Assembly (NCBI GenBank): GCA_003427395.1
Contig: BFEA01000547.1
Location: forward strand, 689,785-719,258
From: Chara braunii
Taxonomy: Eukaryota; Streptophyta; Charophyceae; Charales; Characeae
Direction: 5' to 3'
Length of the DNA stretch: 29,474 nt
The notes beneath the pieces are model-generated. The model made no database searches and was not told the origin of the DNA. It saw only the letters and a list, made by a program, of their open reading frames with translations. Below are positions 17,571-28,960 of the stretch, one piece after another. Made by a program: the position numbers and the translations under genes. Every line of letters starts with the position of its first letter. Position 1 is the stretch's first letter.

Positions 17571-18570
17571 GGCGATGAGAGAAGTGAGGCTCTAAGAAGC
17601 CTGCCTCATCTCCATATTTATACGTATACTAGGTGGTAAGAGAAGCAAGGCTCCGGGAAACCTGCCTTACCACCATACTACTATATACTAGGCGATGAGA
17701 GAAGCGAGGCTCTAAGAAGCCTGCCTCATCACCATGTTTATACGTATACTAGGTGGTAAGTGAAGCGAGGCTCCNNNNNNNNNNNNNNNNNNNNNNNNNN
17801 NNNNNNNNNNNNNNNNNNNNNNNNNNNNNNNNNNNNNNNNNNNNNNNNNNNNNNNNNNNNNNNNNNNNNNNNNNNNNNNNNNNNNNNNNNNNNNNNNNNN
17901 NNNNNNNNNATACTAGGTGGTAAGTGAAGCGAGGCTCCGGGAAACCTGCTTTACCACCATACAACTATATACTAGGCGATGAGAGAAGCGAGGCTCTAAG
18001 AAGCATGATTCATCGCCATATCTATATGTATACTAGGTGGTAAGAGAAGCGAGGCTCCGGGAAACCTGCCTTACTACCATACAAATATATATTAGGCGAT
18101 AAGACAAGCGAAGCTCTAAGAAGCCTGCTTCGTCGCCATAATAACATACTACGTGGTAAGAGGAGCGAGGCTCCGTAAAGCCTGCCTTACCACCATACTA
18201 TTATATACTAGGCGATGAGAGAAGCGGGACTCAAGAAGTCTGCCTCATCGCCATATTAACTTACCACCATACTATTATATACTAGGTGATGAGAGAAGCG
18301 AGGCTCTAAGAAGCCTACCTCATCACCATATTAACTTATATACTAGGTGATGAGAGAAACGAGGCTCTAAGAAACCTGCCTCATCGCCATAATTAACTTA
18401 TATACTAGGTGGTAAGAGGAGCGAGGCTCCATGAAGCCTGCCTTACCACCATACTATTATATACCAGGCGATGAGAGAAGCGAGGCCTTAAGAAGCCTGC
18501 CTCTTCGCCATATTAACTTATATACTAGGTGGTAAGAGGAGAGAGGCTCTAAGAAGCCTGCCCTACCACC
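17571..18570 (+). repeat. Array of alternating hairpin units with covarying stems
   Basis: At least 15 units of about 43 nt occur every ~60 bp (dimer period 120), starting at 17571, 17632, 17691, 17752, 17916, 17975, 18036, 18095, 18152, 18211, 18285, 18346, 18408, 18467 and 18528, plus a stray right arm at 18260-18268. Each unit is GG...(9 nt), then a conserved AGAAGCGAGGCTC...GCCTGC centre, then the complementary 9 nt. Type 1 stems are GGCGATGAG/CTCATCGCC; type 2 stems are GGTGGTAAG/CTTACCACC; they mostly alternate. The types differ at three stem positions, and each difference is matched on the other arm. The unit at 18285 has an intermediate paired stem, GGTGATGAG/CTCATCACC. Units are joined by AT-rich spacers containing TATACTA. 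The array lies upstream of the primer-binding site at 20163, probably in LTR C, though the LTR start is not defined. Confidence 0.88.
17775..17909. other. Assembly gap (135 Ns) inside the hairpin array
   Basis: The 29 bases before the gap (ending GGTGGTAAGTGAAGCGAGGC-TCC) are identical to the first 29 after it, including a private AAGTGAAG variant. The unit starts on either side are 164 bp apart, out of phase with the 120-bp dimer. The gap is therefore probably mis-sized, or the two contig ends overlap. Confidence 0.9.
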
Positions 18571-19548
18571 ATCTACTCTCCACACCTGATACTAACAAAA
18601 GTTTGAGTGTATCCTGATCGATCTGCTGCCGGACATCTGCTTTCATGTAACTGATTCAGTCCATTGCTAACTGGTTTACATCTGTCTCCAGTAAGGAAGG
18701 ATAAGTGAGACCTTGACCCAGAGGGACTTATCACCTTTGAAATTCTAATCTGATCCTTATCACGAGATTCTTTTCTGAGTGGAATGGATGGTATTGGCTA
18801 TGGTCACTAGGGACATGTGGCTCATAATTAACCTTTAAGAAGGGAGAAACATAGTAGAACCGCTGGGACGAAGAGGCGGGGAATGAATTCTGTTCGTTGC
18901 CTAGATCAACTGGGCAGGCGGATTGATAGTTATGTGAGGTTAGAAGTTAGGCAGTAGGGCGACGGTGAGCACCGAACACTGGGTCACAAATCTAGAAGAG
19001 ATCTTCTAGATCCCAACGACGGAGAGAAGACGTTAAGATTATTTCGGACTGTGCTGTGTATACAGGTTCATCGCTCTTGGAAATGACTACGGAAGAAGTC
19101 CGTAAGGAACTGCAATTCTGTTATCATTGGATAACAGGTGGGTAAAACTCTGACTCAACTTCCACATGACTTGATACCCACACCTAAGATAAACCTAAGA
19201 AGGGAATAGATGAATCTTCCCCTGTATCTATGCCTAAATTGTCCAAATCACACTCGGAGGTCTTTGAAAATGTAAAGAGCGGGGTAAAAGGAGTCAGGAT
19301 TAGGAAGGAATTCTGTTTTCAAGGTTTTGGGGCGTGAGGTACTTGCTATGAATGAGTTAAAGGTTGACGCTTGTAGCGCATTCTATGTCTGCATTTGTAT
19401 GCATGTATGTGATTTCTTGCATCTGCACAGGTGTTGGGCATTGAACTGTCTTCTGAATTGGGATCGTCTTGGATACTCGGACACGGGATACAACAATTGT
19501 GAAAGTGAGGTCCGCCGCTCATTCAGCTCCCCTGACTTATATACATAC

Positions 19549-19586
<38 letters not shown>

Positions 19587-20160
19587 GTGAAGGAAATCAT
19601 AGCTGGTCGCAACTCATAAAGTCATTTGTCTAGGTTCTGTTTGAAAGAATGGGAGATCACGAAGCGGCTTGACCCTGACTTTTCTCATAAGGTCAACAAA
19701 GGAAAAACACAGAGTCATTTGTCATAGTTAGCTAAGCGTGGGAGACTGTCCGAGAAAGTCGCCTGATTAGATAGTCGGTCCGGGGAGTTAGCACTTTGTG
19801 CTCGATATACGGGTCAGTCTTAAGGCGTTCTACCAAGCGTATGCCTATGCTACGATGATCGAGAAAACGCCCTCGGCTGGCCTACCTCTGCGATTGCATA
19901 TAAAAGTCTTCGCACGTGGGTCAGTAGTTCAGCAGGGATACGCCCACCTAAGGGATGGTGACAACTCCCGTGGGTGGAGGTGATGTTGTACCTCGCAGGA
20001 TCCTTAACCTGTCGTAGGGAGTCGCGAGAGGTATAGCACGCGAGCACGACTGGAGTGGTGTTTCGTTAAAGGTGACAAAAAGAGACTCCTGCGTGACATG
20101 ACCGTGAGGTCCGACACAAAACTACTATTGCGTCTGGGCGTGGGACCGCCACGCGCGACA
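18571..20160 (+). mobile_element. Distal part of LTR C (end supported, start unknown)
   Basis: The sequence ends CGCGCGACA at 20160, two bases before a tRNA-Asp-like primer-binding site. The GACA + 2 nt + TGGCGCC layout is the same as in elements A and B. Just before the end, GCGTGG and CCACGC form a small hairpin. The stretch includes an (AT)n tract at 19552-19584. No gene was recognised. The second LTR is not in the window, so the start cannot be fixed; TGTCGAG at 17217 is one untested candidate. Confidence 0.5.
19552..19584. repeat. (TA)n microsatellite
   Basis: A pure alternating AT tract preceded by TTATATACATACAGG, within presumed LTR C. Confidence 0.95.
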
Positions 20161-20162
20161 GG

Positions 20163-20182
20163 TGGCGCCATTGCCGGGGATC
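20163..20182 (+). promoter_or_regulatory. Primer-binding site of element C (tRNA-Asp type)
   Basis: TGGCGCCATTGCCGGGGATC matches the complement of a plant tRNA-Asp 3' end at all but one position (A where G is expected at base 8). This is the classic priming site of many plant Ty3/Gypsy elements and fixes the 5' LTR end and the plus orientation of element C. Confidence 0.85.
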
Positions 20183-21467
20183 TCGCTTCCCAGCCTAGGT
20201 CCTCAGTGAACGAACTCGGGTATAGTAAGTTGATGATCTAGGCGAAACGACAACTCTAATCTACTTAACGGGATATAATTGACCAAGGATTCTGAGTAGG
20301 GATTATGTAAGAGTGGTCATTGCATATAAACCACTTAAGGATTATAGAACATAATAGGTACTAGGAGCGAATAGGTGGTACAAGTAAGGTGACAATCCGT
20401 GAGAACTTTTGACAAGGATCGCCATAGAGACTAAAAGGAGAAGTATTCCATTGACAATAACCTGAGGTTATCTAGAATCTTTCAAAGACCAAAGGTATTG
20501 GGTCAGATAACCTTAGCAGACTCTATTATCTAACTATTGTTCTAGCAGTAGTATGACACCAAAAGCCGCGGCTCTGGTACAGGAATGGGAAGAGGCGGCA
20601 GACAAGGGAAGACCGCCAAGAGACGTATAGATATGACCAAAGGATGAGAAGATTGGAGAGAGGAAGATGAAGGGCTAGAAAAGAAGGATGAAGGGGATAG
20701 GGCGAGTAGACATCAGGGCGAATAACGCTAGCATACCCCGTTCCCGAGAAAGATGGCTTATTATTCATACAAGTAAGAAAGTCGTTACAACGCATCTCCT
20801 CCATGCTTTGAGCCGCTTAGCCGCCCGCATCTTGGGTCTTATCCACCGTCTTCTTCCTCTCCTCAAGAACGGCAAGTGATCGTCCTTCCCCACTCCTGCC
20901 AACCAGAGTTCCACGTCAACGCCTCATGCTCTGGATCCTTCTGTCGTCTCTCAATCCGCATCATTCGACCGGAGATTGTGCGTCTCCCTCGTGATGTTCT
21001 TGTTATGTCAACTAGAGGCTTGCGGGTTGGTCTCCTACTTTCTGTACAAGAAAATTATACGAAGCATTGGACGAGCATTTAAGAGAGTCAAGGATTGACA
21101 TGTGAAGGAGTTAAAGATAGGCAGGTGTAGTAAGAAAGATGTCAGGATCTCTAAGGGAGTGACCCTAGGAGGTGAGGGTAGGTGAAAGTTGCATATGGTA
21201 CTTATTGTTAATAAGTAGAGCCCTGTGATTTATATAGGAAATATAAGTTGAAGAATGTGGTAATGTGCTAATTTAAGCATGTATCAAACTAGAAACTTGA
21301 GGTGTAAGACAAGTGCGATGGGGGATAGATGAACAATAGAGGTGGATTGAGTACGTGATTCGTGCACGTGAATTGACTCATTTAGACTTTTTGTTAGTCT
21401 AAGGGCTGTACTTGCGAGCAAAGTTTACAGGCGGAGGCCTGTTTAGTCAGAAGTCTGGCAGATCGAC

Positions 21468-21484
21468 AAAAAGGGGGGCGAACA
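21468..21484 (+). repeat. Polypurine-like 17-mer, copy 1
   Basis: CAAAAAGGGGGGCGAAC, identical to 23141-23157. Similar tracts CAAAAAGGGG and AAAAGGGGGG occur near 24832 and 24912. They resemble LTR-element polypurine tracts. Confidence 0.6.
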
Positions 21485-21603
21485 GAATGGATAAAATAAC
21501 TTATTATGCCAACGGTAGTTGCTTGCAAGAAGAGGCACATAATCCTAAGTGTAGTCAGTGAGGCAGTGAGGAAGAAGATGTCAAACCATCTTGTTTATGT
21601 TCA

Positions 21604-21778
21604 ACTTGGTGACTATATTCATGCATGAGGGTAGTTGATCAAACTCATCCACCCTGGACCATCTCCTTGAATATACCAGTTGAATCTAAAACTTGGTGAC
21701 TATATTCAGGCATGAGGGTAGTTGCTCAAATTCATCCACCCTGGAGCATCTACTTGAATATACCCAGTTGAATCTGAG
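21604..21778. repeat. Tandem 87-bp duplication
   Basis: The unit starting ACTTGGTGACTATATTCA (21604) is repeated from 21691, with about eight differences. It includes the shared block CATGAGGGTAGTTG and ends CAGTTGAATCT. Confidence 0.88.
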
Positions 21779-23140
21779 TGCCTAAATCCATTCTCTTAAA
21801 GCTATTCATTTGAGGTTATCCATTCAAAAATTATCCATTCATGCCAATCTATTTTAAACCTATTCCCGTGAAACTATCTGTCTGATGCATTTTATTCATG
21901 GTTAATTGCTTGAGTTGTCCATCTTAGTTTATTTATTCCAGACAGTGCACTTAAATTCATCCGTCTGAGCTAATCAAATTACGCTATTCATCTATATTTT
22001 GAGCTCGTTTGTCTGGATTGCTCTCCTTATAAAGGATAGAGAAGCTACGCAGAATCCACGTCCGACGCGGGATCGGGGGTGAATGGAGTGACCGACTCCT
22101 TGGGAGAATAAATTCTCTCAAGAGGTGGTCAATGTGTAGAGTTTATCCTTGGGGGAGTTACAATACTAAGTTATCTTTTCCCTTATAGATGGCTTGAAGG
22201 AGCTATAAATCCGTCTTCTAAGGTAGTAGTGAGACCCGCGCCGGAACTATGTTCCTGGTCCATAGTGGGGTGTTGTCACCTGACCCTTTGAAAAATAGTG
22301 ACTACATTACTACTGAGAAGGAGGAAAGTGTTTGAACCTTGTTAGACTATGGTCTATGATATAGGCAACTACTACATGACGCAAGGAGGTAGGGGGTGAT
22401 TCCCCAACTATCTTTGTGTCAAGTGTGTTCATCATCACAATAAAGGATATGTCATCCTGGAACGTGTACGGTGATTGACAAGAGTTTGCAAGGAACGGAT
22501 ACTGGAATCGGAGGGTGAAGCAGTGAGGCTTGGTCCTTGAGCGGGGCTCGAAAGTCTAAGATGTTATCCCTTTAGGGGATTACACTGCCCCTTGACACAA
22601 TATACGCTTGTCAAAGCCCAGGGAGTAGAATGTAGTACTCTCATTATTTTTGCATCCAAAAACATTTATCATTAAAAATTCTATTGACTACAACATGACT
22701 GTTGTCTATGATCATAACAGATACCATAAGTTTTCCGTCATCACCAATGCATGCATATGCTTATTAGGCTTGTCGCTTCGTTGCTAAAACTATTTACATA
22801 CTCAACTATTATAATTATTAACTATTGTGATTACTAGTATGTCCTCGCTATAAGTAACAGTCATTATAATAATTTATGGCCTTCAGAAACTGCAAATGCA
22901 TTACTATCGCAATATACTATTATGACCTGCTTTGAATGGTCTTAGGCTTTGAAAATTAGCAATGGTAGTAAGGTATGGTTTGAATACTACCTTTCGGGAA
23001 GAATATTGTAGGATGGAGAAACGCTGTGTAGTGATGAGAGGCGTTTGCTGGGCGTTTGTCTGTGTGAGCAGAACCTAGGGGTAGCTGAAGAAGGCCAAAA
23101 TGTCGTATGCTAAGGAATATCCCAATATAGTCTTGCCTAT

Positions 23141-23157
23141 CAAAAAGGGGGGCGAAC
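23141..23157 (+). repeat. Polypurine-like 17-mer, copy 2
   Basis: An exact copy of 21468-21484. It lies about 340 bp upstream of gag, not at the usual position before a 3' LTR. Confidence 0.6.
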
Positions 23158-23499
23158 TAGAGATGTCCTTGCCAAGACAAGTCGGGGAGAATAAGCGTAT
23201 CGTTTCATGGTGGGATGAACTCTGAATGAAGGTATGCAGACAGTGAATGTTATTATTTCCTTCTAACAACTTATGTTCTTATTCAAGTGTCTTTTAATAC
23301 AACTATTTGCTCTATTCACGCCCTTTTAAGGTCATTACTGAGGAGAATTGTTATACCAAATAGATATCTAAAAACGTATGCCCTTGTATCCTTTTGGACT
23401 TGTTAAGGTAGGAATAGAGGAACTTATTGAACATCATCTTCAACTTACGGCCTGACGTTTCGTCACTTGCTGTATTTGTACATGATAGCGGCAGCGGCC

Positions 23500-24611
23500 A
23501 TGGCTGAAGAAGGTGGTTTGGCTAAGGTCCTTCGTTGGAGGAATTCGTCCCTCGCTAAAGTATTGACGCGCGAATCTGTAAACAAGTCAATGCCCCCTGA
23601 CCTTGGAGCTCTGCTGTTTCAAGAGAAGAATCTGTCTAACTTTTTGCGCGATTACCTCAGTTTAAGTATTATGAAGAAATGGGATGAGAATGCGATGTTG
23701 ACTATGTTCCCCTTGTTCGTATGTGAGGAGTTGGGCGAGGAAGCATACGATTTCATGCGGAGATCGCGAACTTGGAGAGAATTGGAAAGTTTGTTGAGCT
23801 TGAGGTTTTTCGAACATGAAATCGACAGTCGTCATTAGAATGACCCCAATGAAAGAATCGATGGTGCGTCAACACGAGGAGAACTAGACAGTATACAGAG
23901 ATAGGTGACAACATTGGAAGAGAGAATGACACAACCAGAAAGAGACAGAAAAGGCAAGCGAAAGGTCTCAGAGGGGATGTCAGACGGGCTAGCTGGTAGT
24001 AGTGGAGAGAAGACGAATGATGATAATCAAGGTTCTCTCCGACCTGGGAAAGCTGAGAAGAAGCGATGTGATAACCAAACAGGAGGAAGAGGTGAAAACG
24101 TGATTGAAATAGAAGAAGAACCTAGACCTCAGAAGTTGACCAAGGCCCAGCGGAAGGCAAGAAACCGAGCTTGAATGGTCCATGACCGTGATCAAGGTCA
24201 AAATTGAGGAAGAGGTCAAGGTGATGGTAGACGAGGAAGTGGTGATCATGGTACTAGGGGCCTTGGAAGCAATGGTAGAGGAAGTGGTGGCAAAGACAAT
24301 AAGAGAGGTGATAATAGAAATTGGAACGCCATCAGGGTCAAAAGTGACCAAGAAAGTGGTCAAGGACTTGGGAACGGAAAGTGGGTTTGAAGAGTGCGGT
24401 CTGCAGGCATTGTGCCCAAGAATGACACATAATGAGGTTTTGCCATGTCAGGAAGACTGATGAAGTAAATGGTCTAATAAGCACCAATATTGAAGGAGGT
24501 GTTTGTGACAGGTTTAGAAACCCCATGGACCCAAACATACTTGGAGGGACAAGACAGGTAGCCTTGCGACGAACGTACGAATGGCGGACAGGAACAAAAG
24601 ACTTGTATTAG
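23500..24611 (+). pseudogene. gag: Decayed gag of LTR retrotransposon C
   Basis: The likely start is the ATG at 23500 in a strong context (GCCATGGCT); another in-frame ATG is at 23482. The N-terminal part has the look of a retrotrans_gag capsid region: NLSNFLRDYLSLSIMKKWDE, MFPLFVCEELGEEAYDFM, then TWRELESLLSLRF. Two in-frame TAGs follow (23836, 23902). Next is a Lys/Glu-rich, coiled-coil-prone stretch to a TGA at 24172. The same frame continues, with a second TGA at 24205, into a Gly/Arg/Asn-rich RNA-binding stretch (24208-24387). After a frameshift near 24385 comes a CCHC zinc knuckle at 24402-24443 (C-x2-C-x4-H-x4-C) whose pre-His glycine codon is now TGA. The frame then stays open to a TAG at 24609. 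The capsid and nucleocapsid order is that of Ty3/Gypsy gag; all copies of the reading frame are broken. Confidence 0.75.
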
Positions 24612-25195
24612 TCACGGAAAAACTGCAAGGTCATTAGATAATCGGGTCGTCAAGAGATCGTAAATACCAAAGATAGAAATGTTTCCGTTAGAAGAAGATA
24701 ACAAGTGTCGCTATAACACTTCTTGTATAAGGATGAGATAAAAATGAGAGTTCAAAGAGAGAAGAATGAAATAATACCTCTAAAGTCATTGCGTCATTAA
24801 CTTCAAAGGTAGTTGAAGAAGCAAAAAGTGTCAAAAAGGGGACCTCAGTAAGTGAGTGGGGCTTCAAGAGCCAAAGAAAACTGAAGTGAGAAAATCAATT
24901 GAGAATGAAATAAAAGGGGGGATTGAAGTGAGAGAGGGTGAGAAAAGGGTCAGAGAGGAAAAAAGATAAGGCAATGGAAGAGGAAGAGGTGGAAAGAGAG
25001 AAGGATGGAGTGTGAGGGTCCATCCCAAAGGAAAAGAGAGACAAAGGAAAGGCAGGAGAGCAAACAGAAAAATGGTCTTTGTTAGGGAAGGAAAGAGTGA
25101 ATGTTTGGTCTTACTTCAGCAGGAAGGAACCAAGAGGAAGGGGTTGTCTGACATTGATACAAGGAGCAAGGAATCAGGCAGAAACCTCAGCTTAG

Positions 25196-25300
25196 CATCA
25201 CAAGAAGAAGACCACAAGCAATAAGACCGGAAGTGGATGCTTCTTTTGTACAAAAGAAGGGCACTTCAGGGATGATTGTGAGGTATTGGCAAAGATACAT
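25196..25300 (+). pseudogene. Isolated CCHC zinc-knuckle fragment, second in element C
   Basis: A 35-codon open stretch bounded by stops. Lys/Thr/Ser-rich residues lead into C-F-F-C-T-K-E-G-H-F-R-D-D-C (25238-25279), a textbook nucleocapsid CCHC knuckle with the Gly-His pair. It lies about 800 bp after the first knuckle and in a different frame. It may be a second knuckle of the same gag-pol, or a remnant of another element. No start or stop is meaningful. Confidence 0.65.
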
Positions 25301-25520
25301 TGAGTTGAGAATGACTAAGTTTCACTTACGAGGAAGATTGAGGGCCACTGGACAGAATAATCCGAGGGTGGCAGAGTGGAGCTCGATCGGATATTGGGGC
25401 TGACCATCACTTTCTTATATTAGAAGCAAGTAGATGTATGAACTTCTATACATGAACATATGAGGATACGTATATGGATGAGAGAGATGAGTCGCAAGTC
25501 TGACTCGTTGTAACATATTT

Positions 25521-25521
<1 letters not shown>

Positions 25522-25557
<36 letters not shown>
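25522..25557. repeat. (TA)n microsatellite
   Basis: A pure alternating AT tract, similar to that at 19552. Confidence 0.95.
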
Positions 25558-25559
<2 letters not shown>

Positions 25560-26844
25560 AAAGGGGATGAGCTGGTGACCACAAACACTTTCACATTGTG
25601 AGTGAATCCTTGTTTATGGTTGAGTCTTTTGTGAGTCAGTATCTCCCTTTGTCTATCACTATTGGACTCATCTGAGGCCTAAGGGTGGTGGTAGAGGAAC
25701 GGGCGGATCAGTATCTTGTGTGAAAGTCAGTGAAAGGTTGTATGACTGAGATGTTGGAAGGATTGATTATATATACATGTTTGAGAAACCATGCTACGAC
25801 ATGGACAAACTTTTTCAATGAGTTGAAACATTTTTTTTGCAATCATTTTCTTTGAATGGGATGTTCGTTTTGTTGGTTTCAGACAAGCAAAGAGTCAACA
25901 ACTGTTAATTTCATTTCATATATTGGTTTTATATACAAAATGACCACGAGGTGCGTGCCTCACCGAGCTATGATCAAAGACTTGGAGGGCACAACCCTGA
26001 ATGGCAGTCTGACGATAGCTCAATTGGTTTTGAATTCTTGTCTACTTTGTCTATCTTTTAGAAAGAAGCATCGTTCATCAATTTCAAGGGTTAACCTAAA
26101 GGCATAAATTACCAAGCCTATGGTGGAAAATTGACATCGTTGGGACGTAACTCCCAGCGTGGGATGCTGACCTAGCGTAACCAGGCAGCGGACCCTTCGA
26201 CTATGGCCTCGAAGAGAGACTAGAGGGATGACCACCCCAGTGCAGGGATCTATTCAGGTGGGAGTCGAAGGGGTCAAGATTAGTCTTGAAATCTATTACT
26301 TTTTGAAAAGATTGGATGAATATCCCATCGTTGCACAACCAACGAGGGTAACCACCGATAAGCAACAACGCGGTGGTTGTGGTGAGTCATGATGGAGACC
26401 GATGTCCTCCTGTATTAGGCTTCGAGCAGGACGACAGACAACTTTGGATTGTTATATCGAGAGTTGAACACCCAAGGTCTCGGTTAGGACCCGCGTTTGA
26501 CGGGTTCAGTTCGCATGCGGACACCAACCCTGAAAAACAACAAACGAATACTTGGGTCAAAGTCTAAGGGTGTGGGAAAGGAAAAGCGCGTTGTCATACT
26601 TAACTATGTTATATACTATAGTACGGATCAAGTATCCCCACTTCAAGTTATTTGGTTATTTTACAATGTGGAAGACCCGGGTTAAAATCACGACAGTAAT
26701 AATGAAAAGTGAGGTGACGACATCAATCCTGAACCACATTTCATTCGAGGATTCGGATTTGACAATTTGCTTGTCGGAAAACATCTTTTGTTTGCATATA
26801 GTTCTCTAGGCGACGGGGACGTGGCTCAATGGGGTCTGGGATAC

Positions 26845-27731
26845 TGTCGGACCAAATATCCTTACAAGGGTATTTGACCATGCTTTTGCAGTAGACACGG
26901 TAACGACGTCGGCTACCATGACGGAGCCAGTCTGGAATGGAAAGGGTGTGCACGCTTGAGCGTGACACTCGAAACGAATTTCTCGGCCAATGAGGCCGGA
27001 ACGAATCGGTGAGAAAATTTCGAGAATGTGCGCGCGCGTTGTTATGACGCGCGCTATGATGGTTAAGATCAGTAGTAATACCCTCCAGGTCGAGGGGATT
27101 GGGTTAATACTGTGTCGGGTAGATCGACGACACGCACTGAGACTTGGCCTGGTACCTGTCTACCTGTTGGTATTGGGTGTCTAAAAATATCAATGTTTGT
27201 CTTCCTCTGCTCAGTCTAGAGTACTCGGTACATCTACGTCTATTAGGTGTTGTACCGGTCGGCCTGCTACTTAAAAATGTTTCCGCTACTCAAGTACCGC
27301 GGGCTTCTTTTTCCCGTGCCCTGAGTACTTTCCCCGTTGTGCTAAGTGTGCGGGCCTACCCCGCTACTTGGTAATTTTCCCGGCCGTAACCATCAATGCC
27401 ACGACTACAGGTAAGTACCGGCCTCGGGCCTTCCGATTAAGTGCCCTTGCGGGTCACACACACGCCCAGGCCAACGAACTTTATGTATAGGAAGGCAACT
27501 TCTTACCATATCATGGTAAGAGCTAGCCCGATAGGTAACCGATCGGATTTGCATGCAGCTGACTAATGGATCGAAACCCAGCTACCTCTGGGCTAGCCTT
27601 TTCTTTTAGCAAACAACTATAATTTGGCCTCGGGCCACTGCTGTAGGCCGGGATTCGAACCTACGCCCACCAAAATAAGAGTTAGCAGTGGTTAGTAGTT
27701 AGTTGTCATTTATTGGTTTCCGTGATCGACA
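26845..27731 (+). mobile_element. 5' LTR of retrotransposon copy B
   Basis: It begins TGTCGGACC and ends GATCGACA, collinear with the LTR at 9964-10854 and four bases shorter. It keeps the tip hairpin, the donor-like AGGTAAGTACC (27411), the TATA-like TTTATGTATAGG (27480) and the stem-loop at 27522-27597. It is followed by a primer site and the same leader as copy A, so it is the 5' end of a separate insertion, not the 3' LTR of copy A. A sampled 200 bases differ from A at about 17 positions. Confidence 0.82.
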
Positions 27732-27733
27732 GT

Positions 27734-27746
27734 TGGCGCCATAGGG
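27734..27746 (+). promoter_or_regulatory. Primer-binding site of copy B
   Basis: TGGCGCCATAGGG, two bases after the LTR end. It differs from copy A by one base in this stretch. Confidence 0.65.
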
Positions 27747-28905
27747 TAATTCGCAGCTAGATTCTTTTATTTTCTTTTGTTTTTCTTTTAATTTTATCTT
27801 TAACGATTGAATTTCTTCTTTTATTGTTATTATTTTATTTTTTATTCTTTTTGGCACGTAACGATTTCAAGTTTCGATGAATCCTCCGCGAGATTCACAA
27901 CAGATTCATCGAGAAAAGCACCTCGGTGCCCGCGGATCTCGATCTCGGTAGCCAGGAAATCGCCCGAAGGAGTCATGACCGACCTCTGCGTGGGAAGTCA
28001 ATTTGGGAAAAACTGGCGAGATACCAAGCAGGGAACAACGGAGAGATCGCGAGGAGAAGACAGCAAGGTAGCGACGTAGAGAGACAAGAAAGAAGAAGAA
28101 GAAGAAGTAGAGGGGTGCGGTAGGGAAAGCAGCGGAGAGATGCGCGAGGGGCAGATGGGGTAACGCACGCAGGGCAGAAAGATAGCGAGTGGGAGAAGAT
28201 CGAGAAGGTGGGGGGGGGTGAGAGCGCGGAGGAAAGAGATGGCCGCACGGTAGAAGGGTCGTGCAGGGATGGTAGCGCGCGCGAGCAAAAAAACAGATAA
28301 CCGCGTGAGGAGAAGAAGAAGAAGAAGAAGAAGGAAAGAGGAGGAGGAAGAAGTAAGAGAAGGAGGGAAGGAGAAGAAAAGGGGAAAGGAGGAGGGGATA
28401 CTCACCCTTGCAGTCGACGATGGCGACGTTCCGGGCATGGGTTTTGAGACTTTATACTTGAGGTACGGGGATCTCTCCGCGCGCGTTGTGTGGTTTCCGG
28501 TCGTGAGCATGAGCCCGACATCCGCCCGACTCATCGGAGTGTGCGCTTGTGCCCATCGACTTCCCCCATGCTGTGGTCACGATAGTGACGGATTGTGCTG
28601 CGCCATCGATCTCTGTTGGCAGCTATAACTACAACGAGAGAAGGGGAGAGAAAAACTGGTAAGTCCCTAATGTCGCGACTAACCTCATGCTGCTTCAATG
28701 GAGAGGAAAGAGCAAATTCAGATGAATCTAGCGCTATAACTCATATATATGCATTACTACATATCGGTGTGTGCGTGCGGGTGGGTGAGTGCTTGGGTGT
28801 GTGTGAGAGAGAGACTGACTATCAACTCCGAGTACAATGCACCCCAGCGATACTGCACTGGGTCAGAAAGATAGCTTGTATACATTCTATCTGTTTTTTT
28901 TTTAA

Positions 28906-28911
<6 letters not shown>

Positions 28912-28960
<49 letters not shown>

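Larger units (their letters stand above)
20183..23499 (+). mobile_element. Long leader of element C between primer site and gag
   Basis: About 3.3 kb without recognisable coding. It contains an 87-bp tandem duplication (21604-21778) and two copies of a polypurine-like 17-mer (21468 and 23141). Short open frames (under 95 codons) show no motif. Such a long untranslated leader is unusual for Ty3/Gypsy; part may be nested insertion. Confidence 0.5.
24612..26844 (+). other. Decayed sequence after gag; no protease, RT or integrase seen
   Basis: A purine-rich stretch (24700-25200), the zinc-knuckle fragment at 25196, an (AT)n tract at 25522-25557 and then unremarkable sequence up to LTR B. I looked for protease DS/TGA, RT YxDD and integrase motifs and found none. 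A plus-strand open frame at 25856-26107 shows no motif. Confidence 0.45.

Noticed and set aside
17571-18570. CRISPR-like array
   Set aside because: The period is regular, but the spacers are short, AT-rich and alike, and the repeats are hairpins of two alternating types in a eukaryotic retroelement setting.
26845-27731. LTR B as the 3' LTR of element A or C
   Set aside because: It is followed by a primer-binding site and leader, and no polypurine tract lies directly before it.
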